Origin: DATCLA01 sp036564195
GTDB lineage: Bacteria > Bacillota > UBA4882 > UBA8346
Assembly (NCBI GenBank): GCA_036564195.1
Contig: DATCLA010000092.1
Location: forward strand, 1 to 12,712
Length of the DNA stretch: 12,712 bases
Direction of reading: 5' to 3'
The first letter of the stretch is position 1, and each line of letters begins with the position of its first letter. Position numbers and translations under genes: made by a program. Shown in pieces: positions 6,939 to 12,712 of this stretch. The notes under the pieces were generated by a model. The model saw nothing but the letters and a program-made list of their open reading frames with translations. It was not told the origin of the DNA and searched no databases.

Positions 6939-8108
6939 ATGAATCAAACTTTTAAAAAATTTCTCTCTTATACTTTAGTTGCGCTGTTATCTTCGCTTTT
7001 CACTGTAGGATTACTCCTGGAGTTCGGTTCTGATAAACTAAGGCTTACCAACTACACCGGTAGTGCCCAATCAAACCAACCGCTAATCCAAAAACTGGAG
7101 TACCTAACTGATGAGGTCGGTTCCGACTCAATTATTTTGGCCCGTAAGAAAGTTGCCCCTGCGGTTGTTTATATCGATACCGTTACAGTGGTAAAAACCC
7201 AACCTTTTATCCCCTTTGGGTTTCAGGATTTTTTCCCGCGTGAATTTTTTGAACAACAGCAAGAACGGCGAGGCACCGGATCGGGCTTTATCATTAAATC
7301 GGACGGCTATATCTTAACCAACGAACATGTGGTCCGCGGCGCTCAAAAGCTTACCGTAACCCTATTTGGCGGTAAGAAATTCACCGGCAAGGTAGTGGGG
7401 ACCGATCCCGTGACCGATCTGGCAGTAGTTAAAATTGATGCCAAAAACCTCCCCAGTGTTGAATTTGGCGATTCAGATCGGCTGGAACCCGGTCAATGGG
7501 TAGTGGCCATCGGTAATCCCTATGGATTTCATGATACAGTTACTGCCGGTATCATCAGCGCTTTAGGACGTTCCCTGGACGATCCTAACCAACATGGCAA
7601 TTTGATTCAAACCGACGCGGCTATTAATCCCGGAAACAGTGGTGGGCCTTTGGTAGACTTAAAAGGACGGGTTATCGGAATCAATGAGGCAATTATTGCT
7701 AATGCCCAGGGGATTGGTTTCGCCATCCCGGTTAATACCGCTAAAAAGATTGCTGAAGAATTAATTAAAACCGGTAAGGTGAAACGGGCGGCTACTCCTT
7801 GGCTCGGTGTAGCGCTCACTGAAATTAACCAGCGCATTGCTGACTATTATGGCTTACCTAATCAAGACGGCGCTATTATTCAAGTCTTCCCTAACAGCCC
7901 CGCTGCGAAAGCCGGCTTGAATGACGGTGATATTATTAAAGAAATCAACCGGAAAAAGATTAAAAAACCGGATGATGTGGTGAAGATCGTTAAAGAGTCA
8001 AAAGTTGGCCAAAATCTGAAGATTTTAGTTTTCCGCGAAGGAAAGATGACCGTGATTAATGTCAAATTGGAAGAAAAGCCTCAGGAAGCAACCGAATCTA
8101 AGCGGTAG
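6939..8108 (+). CDS. htrA: HtrA/DegP-family serine protease, membrane-anchored, single PDZ domain
   Basis: This is an S1C-family serine endoprotease expected to degrade or handle misfolded exported proteins outside the membrane. Residues 9-27 form one hydrophobic segment after a short basic N-terminus and have no clear signal-peptidase site, so it is probably a membrane anchor. A linker follows, then the trypsin-like domain with the complete triad: His130 (in ILTNEHVV), Asp160 (in VTDLAVVKI) and Ser234 (in NPGNSGGPL). One PDZ domain covers about residues 285-378 (WLGVALTEIN through GAIIQVFPNSPAAKAGLNDGDII). The 389-residue length and anchor-protease-PDZ layout match Bacillota HtrA/YyxA and also resemble DegS. 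It lies 271 bases ahead of an ECF sigma gene on the same strand and has an operator-like palindrome upstream. Members are variously called HtrA, DegP or DegQ, so the exact symbol is uncertain. Confidence 0.95.
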   Translation: MNQTFKKFLSYTLVALLSSLFTVGLLLEFGSDKLRLTNYTGSAQSNQPLIQKLEYLTDEVGSDSIILARKKVAPAVVYIDTVTVVKTQPFIPFGFQDFFPREFFEQQQERRGTGSGFIIKSDGYILTNEHVVRGAQKLTVTLFGGKKFTGKVVGTDPVTDLAVVKIDAKNLPSVEFGDSDRLEPGQWVVAIGNPYGFHDTVTAGIISALGRSLDDPNQHGNLIQTDAAINPGNSGGPLVDLKGRVIGINEAIIANAQGIGFAIPVNTAKKIAEELIKTGKVKRAATPWLGVALTEINQRIADYYGLPNQDGAIIQVFPNSPAAKAGLNDGDIIKEINRKKIKKPDDVVKIVKESKVGQNLKILVFREGKMTVINVKLEEKPQEATESKR

Positions 8109-8123
8109 TCCAATCCCTTTCCG

Positions 8124-8178
8124 GTGCTGATTAATTACAATTTAAGGAATTACCTAATTCCGAGTTTAACTTCAGCAC
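8124..8178 (+). repeat. Nested inverted repeats after htrA
   Basis: An outer pair, GTGCTGA (8124-8130) and TCAGCAC (8172-8178), encloses an inner near-perfect palindrome, GGAATTA-CC-TAATTCC (8146-8161). Transcribed from the plus strand this could fold as a stem with an inner hairpin, starting 16 bases past the htrA stop. No U-run follows, so it does not look like an intrinsic terminator. It might stabilise the htrA 3' end, or be a chance fold. Confidence 0.4.
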
Positions 8179-8241
8179 TTAGTTAGAGTTTTAAGATTGG
8201 TAATATTGATAAATTTGGATAGTCCTAAATCGCTGTTTTTC

Positions 8242-8271
8242 TGGTAAAATACTATTTGATACAAATAGTAT
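8242..8271 (+). promoter_or_regulatory. Extended -10 element and overlapping palindrome upstream of the sigma gene
   Basis: TGGTAAAAT (8242-8250) fits an extended -10 element, with no good -35 hexamer. It runs straight into a perfect 10-bp inverted repeat, ATACTATTTG (8249-8258) and CAAATAGTAT (8262-8271), with a 3-base centre. A repeat placed over the expected transcription start could be an operator. Because CCTTTTT follows it (8272-8278), a weak terminator for htrA is the alternative reading. Further on, GAGAGG (8308-8313) and CCTCTC (8349-8354) could pair in the leader before the ribosome binding site. Confidence 0.35.
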
Positions 8272-8379
8272 CCTTTTTCAGAATTACCGCAACGAATCGT
8301 CAGAATTGAGAGGTATTTATCAATCCGCCATTACGCATTACTAAAACGCCTCTCCATAAAAGAAGGTGATGTTATTCTG

Positions 8380-8970
8380 ATGGCTATTGCCCAAACGCTT
8401 GTAAAAGCTCAATTAGCGCCAGACCAGACAGCAGTTTTTGAGTCAATGGTAAGAACCTACGAGAAACCATTGTTCCAATTTGCTTATCGACTCTGTGGCA
8501 ATCATCATGAAGCTCAGGACTTGTTACAGGAGAGCCTTTACCGAGCGTACAAATCGTTCTCCCGTTTTGAAGCCGGTACTGCTTTTGACCGTTGGCTCTA
8601 CCAAATCATTCATAATCTGTTTATTGACCACTATCGCAAAAAGAAGCGCCGTCCGATTTTGGCATCAATTGATGAACCAATGCAGCATATGGAGTCGGAA
8701 AAACCAATTGAACTTCCAGATTGGTCTACCAATCCCGAGTCCGAGGCAGTCCGTGGTGAACTGGGGCGTCAGATTCAACAAAGTTTGAACCAATTGCCGC
8801 CCGAATACCGGACCGCGGTTATTCTTTGTGATATTCAAGGTCTCTCCTATGAAGAGATTTCCCAAGTTTTAAACTGTTCGATTGGTACGGTTCGTTCCCG
8901 GATCCACCGGGGACGTAAGACATTACGACGTTTATTGTTACCGTATTTAAATGAACGGGAGGTTCAATAA
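8380..8970 (+). CDS. ECF-family RNA polymerase sigma factor
   Basis: This 196-residue protein is a group 4 (extracytoplasmic function) sigma factor that directs RNA polymerase to a stress regulon. Sigma region 2 covers about residues 20-90, including DLLQESLYRAY (core binding) and FDRWLYQIIHNLFIDHYRK (-10 recognition and melting). A linker of about 40 residues follows, then region 4 at about 131-187, with the -35-binding helix-turn-helix LSYEEISQVLNCSIGTVRSRIHRGR. There is no region 3, as expected for the class. The ATG follows AAGGTG at a long spacing of about eleven bases. The next gene, three bases downstream, encodes a zinc-finger anti-sigma factor, the standard partner arrangement. The resemblance is to the SigW/RpoE-like group, but the exact ECF group cannot be assigned by eye. 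Confidence 0.94.
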   Translation: MAIAQTLVKAQLAPDQTAVFESMVRTYEKPLFQFAYRLCGNHHEAQDLLQESLYRAYKSFSRFEAGTAFDRWLYQIIHNLFIDHYRKKKRRPILASIDEPMQHMESEKPIELPDWSTNPESEAVRGELGRQIQQSLNQLPPEYRTAVILCDIQGLSYEEISQVLNCSIGTVRSRIHRGRKTLRRLLLPYLNEREVQ

Positions 8971-8973
8971 CAG

Positions 8974-9444
8974 ATGAATTGCCATACTGTTCAAAACCTT
9001 ATTTCCACCTATATCGACTGTGAACTCGACGCCGAAGAAAAACGTGAAGTGCGGAAGCACCTTTTTTCCTGCGCCGAATGTAACACAGTCTACCAGGAAT
9101 TACAAAAACTAAAAAAATATCTGGAAAATTCCGAACCTCCAGCCTTTAATTTTGACCCGTTATCCGACTTATATGCCCGTCTTGAATTAGAAAAACATAC
9201 CATTGTGCAAAGGCCGGAATTGCACTTCTGGTTACCACGTTTTTTGGTTACCGCCGCTTGTGTCAGTCTCTTTTTTCTGTCTGCCCTGACCTTGTTCCCA
9301 GTGACCGACAAAAAAAGCAATTCCGTAGCAAATCAGGAGAGCTTTTACGATTCCCGGCAGGATTTCTCCGAAGGCACCTTTGACCGCAACTTCTCTTTTG
9401 ACCGTTCGGTAACTGTTTACCAGGCTTCGGCGATTTTACCTTAA
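8974..9444 (+). CDS. Zinc-finger (ZAS) transmembrane anti-sigma factor
   Basis: The protein should hold the upstream ECF sigma factor inactive at the membrane until a signal releases it. The cytoplasmic N-terminus has the zinc-binding anti-sigma motif His29-x3-Cys33-x2-Cys36 (KHLFSCAEC), with Cys3 or His4 as the likely remaining ligand. A helical region and linker follow, then one transmembrane segment at about 86-109. The remaining tail of about 47 residues lies outside the membrane, is rich in Ser, Asp and Phe, and ends in the nonpolar stretch ASAILP. At 156 residues it is short for the class and has no extracytoplasmic sensor domain. The ribosome binding site GGGAGGT lies in the last codons of the sigma gene, so the two are probably translated together. 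Confidence 0.88.
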   Translation: MNCHTVQNLISTYIDCELDAEEKREVRKHLFSCAECNTVYQELQKLKKYLENSEPPAFNFDPLSDLYARLELEKHTIVQRPELHFWLPRFLVTAACVSLFFLSALTLFPVTDKKSNSVANQESFYDSRQDFSEGTFDRNFSFDRSVTVYQASAILP

Positions 9445-9466
9445 GCCACTAAAAACCCAATTATCT

Positions 9467-9530
9467 CTTGGCACAATCAAAAAGCCTGTCTCCTCTAACG
9501 TGGACTGACAGGCTTTTTGATTGTGCCAAG
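9467..9530. terminator. Bidirectional terminator on a perfect 24-bp inverted repeat
   Basis: The arms 9467-9490 and 9507-9530 are exact reverse complements over 24 bases, around a 16-base loop. The inner part is a classic terminator: AAAAAGCCTGTC pairing with GACAGGCTTTTT, so a T5 run follows a GC-rich stem whichever strand is read. The outer part (CTTGGCACAATC and its complement) extends well beyond what termination needs. It lies 22 bases past the anti-sigma stop and should end the sigma operon. It could also back up the terminator of the convergent protease gene. Confidence 0.85.
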
Positions 9531-9631
9531 TATTCTTATGGTAAGTCATCGGACAACCCTTCTTTTAAGGTTTATTTCAGCAACTTACTATCTCGAAGTC
9601 CTGCCATTAAAAAAGAACATCCTAATCAAAG

Positions 9632-9665
9632 AAAAAACCGTCAAATCAAGTTGATTTAACGGTTT
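9632..9665 (-). terminator. Intrinsic terminator of the carboxy-terminal protease gene
   Basis: Arms 9635-9649 and 9651-9665 (AAACCGTCAAATCAA and TTGATTTAACGGTTT) pair over 15 positions, closing to a tight loop. The only mismatch (C9642/A9658) becomes a G-U wobble when read from the minus strand, and six T residues follow the stem on that strand. Both points assign it to the protease gene, whose stop is 37 bases upstream in the reading direction. Confidence 0.85.
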
Positions 9666-9702
9666 ACATATTTTAATCATCCGGAAGCGCTCAGTTCAAT
9701 CT

Positions 9703-11772
9703 TTAACTGGCAATATCATTAAGAACCATTAAGGCTTCCTCAACATAGACATCTTTTTGCAGTTGGTTAATCCATTCCTTGTTTTCCGAAGTTTTACCGA
9801 CTTCCACTACTTTTAAATACGGTTTAGCAGTTTGGATCTTTTCTAACCTTTCCGTCTGTTTTTTGATTGTTTCCTGCTCCGCAAGAACTTTCTGCAACTG
9901 CAAGCTCATTAGAGTTTGCTTCCTTTGTTTTTCTAACAAAGCAATATTGGAATTGATAAAAGAAAAAACCTGATTACGTTTGACCCGTTTTTTACTATTT
10001 GCTTTAATGGTCTCTAAATTATATTGCCGTTCCCATCTGCGGTAAGTTACCGGTTTGATGGTATCATAAGGCAGATAATTATCCAGTTCCTGCTCGCCGA
10101 TATCATAATAGCTTAACAAGTCCGGCAAGACCACATCAGCAGTTACGCCACGCTCTTGGGTTGAACCGCCGGTGATGCGGTAAAATTTCTGAACCGTTAA
10201 TTTCAAGGATCCCAATGGTTTAGCGTAATTGAAATTACCGGGCACAAATTGGTCCAAGTCTATCAGAGTCTGAACCGTACCTTTTCCGAAGGAGTTGGAG
10301 CCGACAATCACCGCCCGTCCGTAATCCTGTAATGCTGCAGCCAAAATTTCCGAGGCGGAGGCACTTAATGAGTTGATCAAGACTACTAAAGGCCCTTTGT
10401 AGACCACCTGAGGATCCAGATCATTCAATACATTGACTCTGCCGCTTCTCTCTCTTACCTGGACAACCGGTCCGTCCTCAATAAACAAGCCGGTCATGTT
10501 GACAGCATCAGTTAAAGCACCGCCGCCGTTATTACGTAAGTCCAGAATAATGCCGCTGATCTTTTGTTGGTTCAATTTCTCCAATTCTTTACGGACGTCA
10601 TCCGCTGAATTACGGGCTTGTTCATTGTTGAAATCATGATAAAAGGAGGGCAATGAGATATAGCCAAAGGACTTGCCGATTTTTTCATTGTGAATCACAG
10701 CCGATTTGGCATATGATTCTTCAATAACCACCACATCGCGAATGATTGGAATTACCTTAAGCTGACCGGTGGGTTTTTTAATGGTCAGCTTAACCGTTGT
10801 ACCTTTTTTACCGCGGATTAATTTAACTACATCGGTCAGACGCATATTAGCGATATCCACCGGTTCACCATTACCTTCAGCGACTTTAATTATAATATCG
10901 CCTTCCTTGAGTTCCTTACCGCGCCATGCCGGACTGCCGGGAATGATCTTTGCGACTTTTATATAGTCGCCGTCTTCCTCCTCCTGCAGCTGTGCGCCGA
11001 TGCCTTCCAACGTACCGGTCATATCGATATCAAAATCTTCTTTGGATTGGGGCGCATAATAAGTGGTGTGGGGATCAAATGCTGCCGTAATGCTGTCCAG
11101 ATATCGTTCTAACTGATCCACCCGCTTTTCCTGCAATAAACGACTTAAAACCCGCTTGATATCCCGGGATACCTTTTGTCTGGCTTCCGCTTCCAGTTTT
11201 GGATCAATCGTACTGGTTAATTTTTTCACTTTTTTTTGATTTTCATTTTGTTGTACCAGTTGTAGGTAGACATTTATGGTCTGGTTCTTCAGCAATTTCC
11301 GCCATAATTCCTTTAATTCTCCCTTATTAGCGGGAAAATTGCGTTTTTCGGGATCAAGCTGCAATGATTCATCGATTTCATAATCAAACGGCTCATTAAG
11401 GAGTTCTTTGTAAAAACCCTGTACCTCTTGGATCCGCTCCCGTAAAGTCTTGGTGGCAATATCCAGAAATTCCATGCTGCCTTCATTCAATTCATCGTCA
11501 ATCCGATTTTGAAAACGCCTTAAATTATTAAGATCTGATTGATAAAAAAATTTTTTTGCCGGGTCCAGGCTTTTAATATATATGTCAAATGCTGTCCGAG
11601 AAAACTGATCATTAATTTTGACTGGATTATAATGCCAGTTTGACAAAGACTGAAGCGTCAGTTGGGTTAAGACTTTTTCTTTATTAAGGTTACTGTTGGC
11701 AAAGAGGTAACTGCTGAATATTAATAAGAGTATGATTACAACGGTCGCTAACTTTATAAGTGTTTTTTTCAT
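9703..11772 (-). CDS. prc: Carboxy-terminal processing (tail-specific) protease, S41 family, Prc/Tsp type
   Basis: This exported S41 serine protease should cleave proteins from nonpolar C-terminal ends outside the cytoplasmic membrane. An N-terminal hydrophobic stretch (residues 5-25, ending LFA before NSN) is a signal peptide or anchor. A helical N-terminal region follows, then a PDZ domain at about 250-335 (GTLEGIGAQL onward). The protease core has ILDLRNNGGG (409-418), the nucleophile Ser472 (in SLSASASE) and the general-base Lys497 (in FGKGTVQ). The 25-residue spacing matches that of Escherichia coli Prc (Ser452/Lys477). A charged C-terminal extension (about 565-689) resembles the DUF3340 region of Prc. 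At 689 residues it is close to Prc (682) and much longer than typical Bacillota CtpA/CtpB (about 400-490). AGAGGAAAG precedes the ATG. The gene converges with the sigma operon and has its own promoter and terminator. Confidence 0.93.
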   Translation of the reverse strand: MKKTLIKLATVVIILLLIFSSYLFANSNLNKEKVLTQLTLQSLSNWHYNPVKINDQFSRTAFDIYIKSLDPAKKFFYQSDLNNLRRFQNRIDDELNEGSMEFLDIATKTLRERIQEVQGFYKELLNEPFDYEIDESLQLDPEKRNFPANKGELKELWRKLLKNQTINVYLQLVQQNENQKKVKKLTSTIDPKLEAEARQKVSRDIKRVLSRLLQEKRVDQLERYLDSITAAFDPHTTYYAPQSKEDFDIDMTGTLEGIGAQLQEEEDGDYIKVAKIIPGSPAWRGKELKEGDIIIKVAEGNGEPVDIANMRLTDVVKLIRGKKGTTVKLTIKKPTGQLKVIPIIRDVVVIEESYAKSAVIHNEKIGKSFGYISLPSFYHDFNNEQARNSADDVRKELEKLNQQKISGIILDLRNNGGGALTDAVNMTGLFIEDGPVVQVRERSGRVNVLNDLDPQVVYKGPLVVLINSLSASASEILAAALQDYGRAVIVGSNSFGKGTVQTLIDLDQFVPGNFNYAKPLGSLKLTVQKFYRITGGSTQERGVTADVVLPDLLSYYDIGEQELDNYLPYDTIKPVTYRRWERQYNLETIKANSKKRVKRNQVFSFINSNIALLEKQRKQTLMSLQLQKVLAEQETIKKQTERLEKIQTAKPYLKVVEVGKTSENKEWINQLQKDVYVEEALMVLNDIAS

Positions 11773-11826
11773 TTTACTTTCCTCTGCTATTGATAGAATA
11801 ACAAATCAGCTAAACCATCACTTTTT

Positions 11827-11855
11827 AAAGTATCATCATCCGAAATAATTGTCAA
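11827..11855 (-). promoter_or_regulatory. Promoter of the carboxy-terminal protease gene
   Basis: A consensus TTGACA (-35, 11850-11855) and TACTTT (-10, 11827-11832) are separated by exactly 17 bases on the minus strand. The expected start would leave a leader of about 45-50 bases before the ATG. The form suggests the housekeeping sigma factor; I see no ECF-type GGAAC/CGTC pair here. Confidence 0.6.
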
Positions 11856-12052
11856 CCAAAAGATTCGGTATAATATGTTAATTTTTGGGAATTGGACCCA
11901 TTTATGTTTTAAAAGCTGAATACTTCGTTTGCCTGCTCCCGGTGGACGGTTAGAAAATATCTTTTTAAGATTATCACATAATAATCTTTATCTGCCAAGA
12001 TGATTGTCACCTTCAATGGTTAAAGTAGATCTTAGACTAATATATTAACGTT

Positions 12053-12092
12053 AAAACGGACTACCCGTTTTCTCTATTGAGTAATCCGCTTT
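12053..12092 (-). terminator. Probable terminator of the DUF486 gene, with two alternative folds
   Basis: A short hairpin pairs AAAACGG (12053-12059) with CCGTTTT (12065-12071) around a 5-base loop. A longer one pairs 12053-12063 with 12082-12092 over 11 positions. Its two imperfect pairs become G-U wobbles only when read from the minus strand, which points to a minus-strand RNA. The stem ends in TTTT, a short tail, so termination may be inefficient. It lies about 63 bases past the DUF486 stop. Confidence 0.5.
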
Positions 12093-12154
12093 AATAACTC
12101 TTACCAATTTAACTCTGTCAGTTGTATCGGTGTTTTTTTCAAGTTTACCTTTGC

Positions 12155-12484
12155 TTACCATTTTTTAAAGACAAAAAAGACCGCGCCTAAAATCATTAAA
12201 AAACCAACCAGATAATTCCATTTCAAACCTTCTTTGAGGTAGAAGACTGAAAAGAAGGAGAAAACAACTAAGGTGATGACTTCCTGGATGATTTTCAACT
12301 GGGCGGCGGAAAAATATTGATGACCGATCCGGTTGGCCGGGACTTGAAAACAATACTCTAAGAGCGCAATTAACCAACTAATGAGAATTACCTTAATCAA
12401 CGGGGCTGTTTTATATTTAAGATGGCCGTACCAAGCGAATGTCATAAAAATATTGGAAATCAGTAATAGAATAATAGTTGTCAC
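12155..12484 (-). CDS. DUF486 (DMT-like) small four-helix membrane protein
   Basis: The 109-residue protein is predicted to span the membrane four times (about 3-20, 28-46, 65-83 and 89-106). It matches the DUF486 family, a half-size relative of drug/metabolite transporters. Recognisable blocks are NIFMTFAWYGHLK, ALLEYCFQVPANRIGH, FSAAQLKIIQEVITLVVF and WNYLVGFLMILGAVFFVF. No substrate is established for the family, and such small proteins probably act as dimers, which is inference here. The start is GTG at 12482-12484, five bases after AAGGTGA (12490-12496); the protein aligns from its first residue. It is separated from purD by a terminator and seems to be transcribed alone. Confidence 0.88.
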   Translation of the reverse strand: MTTIILLLISNIFMTFAWYGHLKYKTAPLIKVILISWLIALLEYCFQVPANRIGHQYFSAAQLKIIQEVITLVVFSFFSVFYLKEGLKWNYLVGFLMILGAVFFVFKKW

Positions 12485-12504
12485 TTATTTCACCTTCACT
12501 AAGA

Positions 12505-12510
12505 ATTATA
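12505..12510 (-). promoter_or_regulatory. Candidate -10 element for the DUF486 gene
   Basis: A perfect TATAAT is read on the minus strand about 20 bases before the GTG start, just past the purD terminator. No clear -35 hexamer lies 16-18 bases upstream, so the promoter is only partly supported. Confidence 0.4.
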
Positions 12511-12553
12511 GTGGTACTGTTTAACATCTAGATTAAGGAAATTAGTAAAAATC

Positions 12554-12581
12554 AAAAAACATGAGCGAATCACTCATGTTT
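12554..12581 (-). terminator. Intrinsic terminator of purD
   Basis: AAACATGAG (12557-12565) and CTCATGTTT (12573-12581) form a 9-bp stem with a 7-base loop. On the minus strand the stem runs into six T residues in total. It lies about 24 bases past the purD stop and should end the purine transcript before the DUF486 gene. Confidence 0.85.
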
Positions 12582-12604
12582 CTTAAAATACCGGCTCACT
12601 GTAT

Positions 12605-12712
12605 TTATAATTGTTGGTGATACCGCTCTAATTCCCTTTTTCCGATGTCAGTACGGTAATAAATGCCGTCAAAATGAATTCGACGTAAATCGCGGTACGC
12701 TCCGTCAAGAGC
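12605..12712 (-). CDS. purD: Phosphoribosylamine-glycine ligase, C-terminal 35 residues (5' part beyond window)
   Basis: PurD (GAR synthetase) joins glycine to phosphoribosylamine with ATP, the second step of purine synthesis. Only the C-terminal end is visible, but RIHFDGIYYRTDIGKR is the characteristic end of PurD: the conserved form is an isoleucine-histidine-phenylalanine block followed by YYRxDIG. Upstream residues ALDGAYRDLR fit the preceding helix. The frame is open to the window edge, ends with TAA at 12605-12607, and is followed by an intrinsic terminator. Being last before a terminator fits PurD's usual place at the end of a purine operon (often after purH). Confidence 0.88.
   Translation of the reverse strand, partial: ALDGAYRDLRRIHFDGIYYRTDIGKRELERYHQQL

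Larger units (their letters stand above)
11773..12154. other. Intergenic region between the protease gene and the DUF486 gene
   Basis: About 380 AT-rich bases with no supportable gene. It holds the protease promoter, an 8-bp inverted repeat AAGATTAT/ATAATCTT with a 6-base loop (11967-11974 and 11981-11988), and a terminator-like structure at 12053-12092. The small repeat has no T-run of terminator quality, and its role is unknown. Confidence 0.6.

Noticed and set aside
6916..6942. Eight-codon leader peptide overlapping the htrA start (ATG to TGA)
   Set aside because: It has no ribosome binding site of its own and its second to fourth codons are the htrA ribosome binding site, so it looks accidental.
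8480..8788. 102-codon open frame within the sigma factor gene
   Set aside because: It is an out-of-frame shadow of the sigma gene, whose own frame carries regions 2 and 4.
9468..9659. Open frame of 63 codons between the anti-sigma and protease genes
   Set aside because: It runs through a perfect terminator palindrome and into the convergent terminator, has no ribosome binding site, and shows no protein-like pattern.
11849..11874. TTGTCA and a perfect TATAAT on the plus strand
   Set aside because: The spacing is only 14 bases and no plus-strand gene or RNA follows.

Overview
The window looks like a chromosomal segment of a Bacillota bacterium, most likely of the Clostridia/Limnochordia kind. 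The evidence is gene order plus gene content: yicC, a mycobacterial-type integration host factor, remA, gmk, rpoZ, coaBC, priA and def lie in one direction, the arrangement seen in many anaerobic Bacillota. The purine gene purD ends at the right edge. The two genes touching the window edges, def and purD, are incomplete. I saw no tRNA, rRNA, CRISPR array, insertion sequence or phage gene.

Positions 1-6496 (minus strand) hold the housekeeping run, transcribed in the order yicC, mihF, remA, gmk, rpoZ, coaBC, priA, def. Most junctions are tight: the mihF ribosome binding site overlaps the yicC stop, remA and gmk are 5 bases apart, and coaBC and priA are 1 base apart. One intrinsic terminator sits between rpoZ and coaBC, so the run is probably two transcription units, or one with partial readthrough. 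The genes serve RNA turnover (YicC), nucleoid and matrix regulation (mIHF, RemA), guanine nucleotides (Gmk), RNA polymerase assembly (omega), coenzyme A synthesis (CoaBC), replication restart (PriA) and removal of the N-terminal formyl group (Def).

Positions 6497-9530 (plus strand) look like an envelope-stress block. A membrane-anchored HtrA serine protease comes first, preceded by a palindromic AACAC/ATATAT site. It is followed by an ECF sigma factor and its zinc-finger, single-pass anti-sigma factor. The pair ends at a strong terminator built on a perfect 24-bp inverted repeat.

Positions 9632-11855 (minus strand) carry a large Prc/Tsp-type carboxy-terminal processing protease, convergent with the sigma operon, with its own promoter and terminator. 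Its length and C-terminal extension resemble Prc of Gram-negative bacteria more than the short CtpA/CtpB typical of Bacillota. Two exported PDZ proteases flanking an ECF sigma/anti-sigma pair suggest a proteolytic signalling module, but that link is inference.

Positions 12053-12712 (minus strand) hold a small four-helix membrane protein of the DUF486 family and the 3' end of purD, separated by a terminator. Four genes use or probably use GTG or TTG starts, and three starts are placed downstream of the longest open frame because the ribosome binding site demands it.
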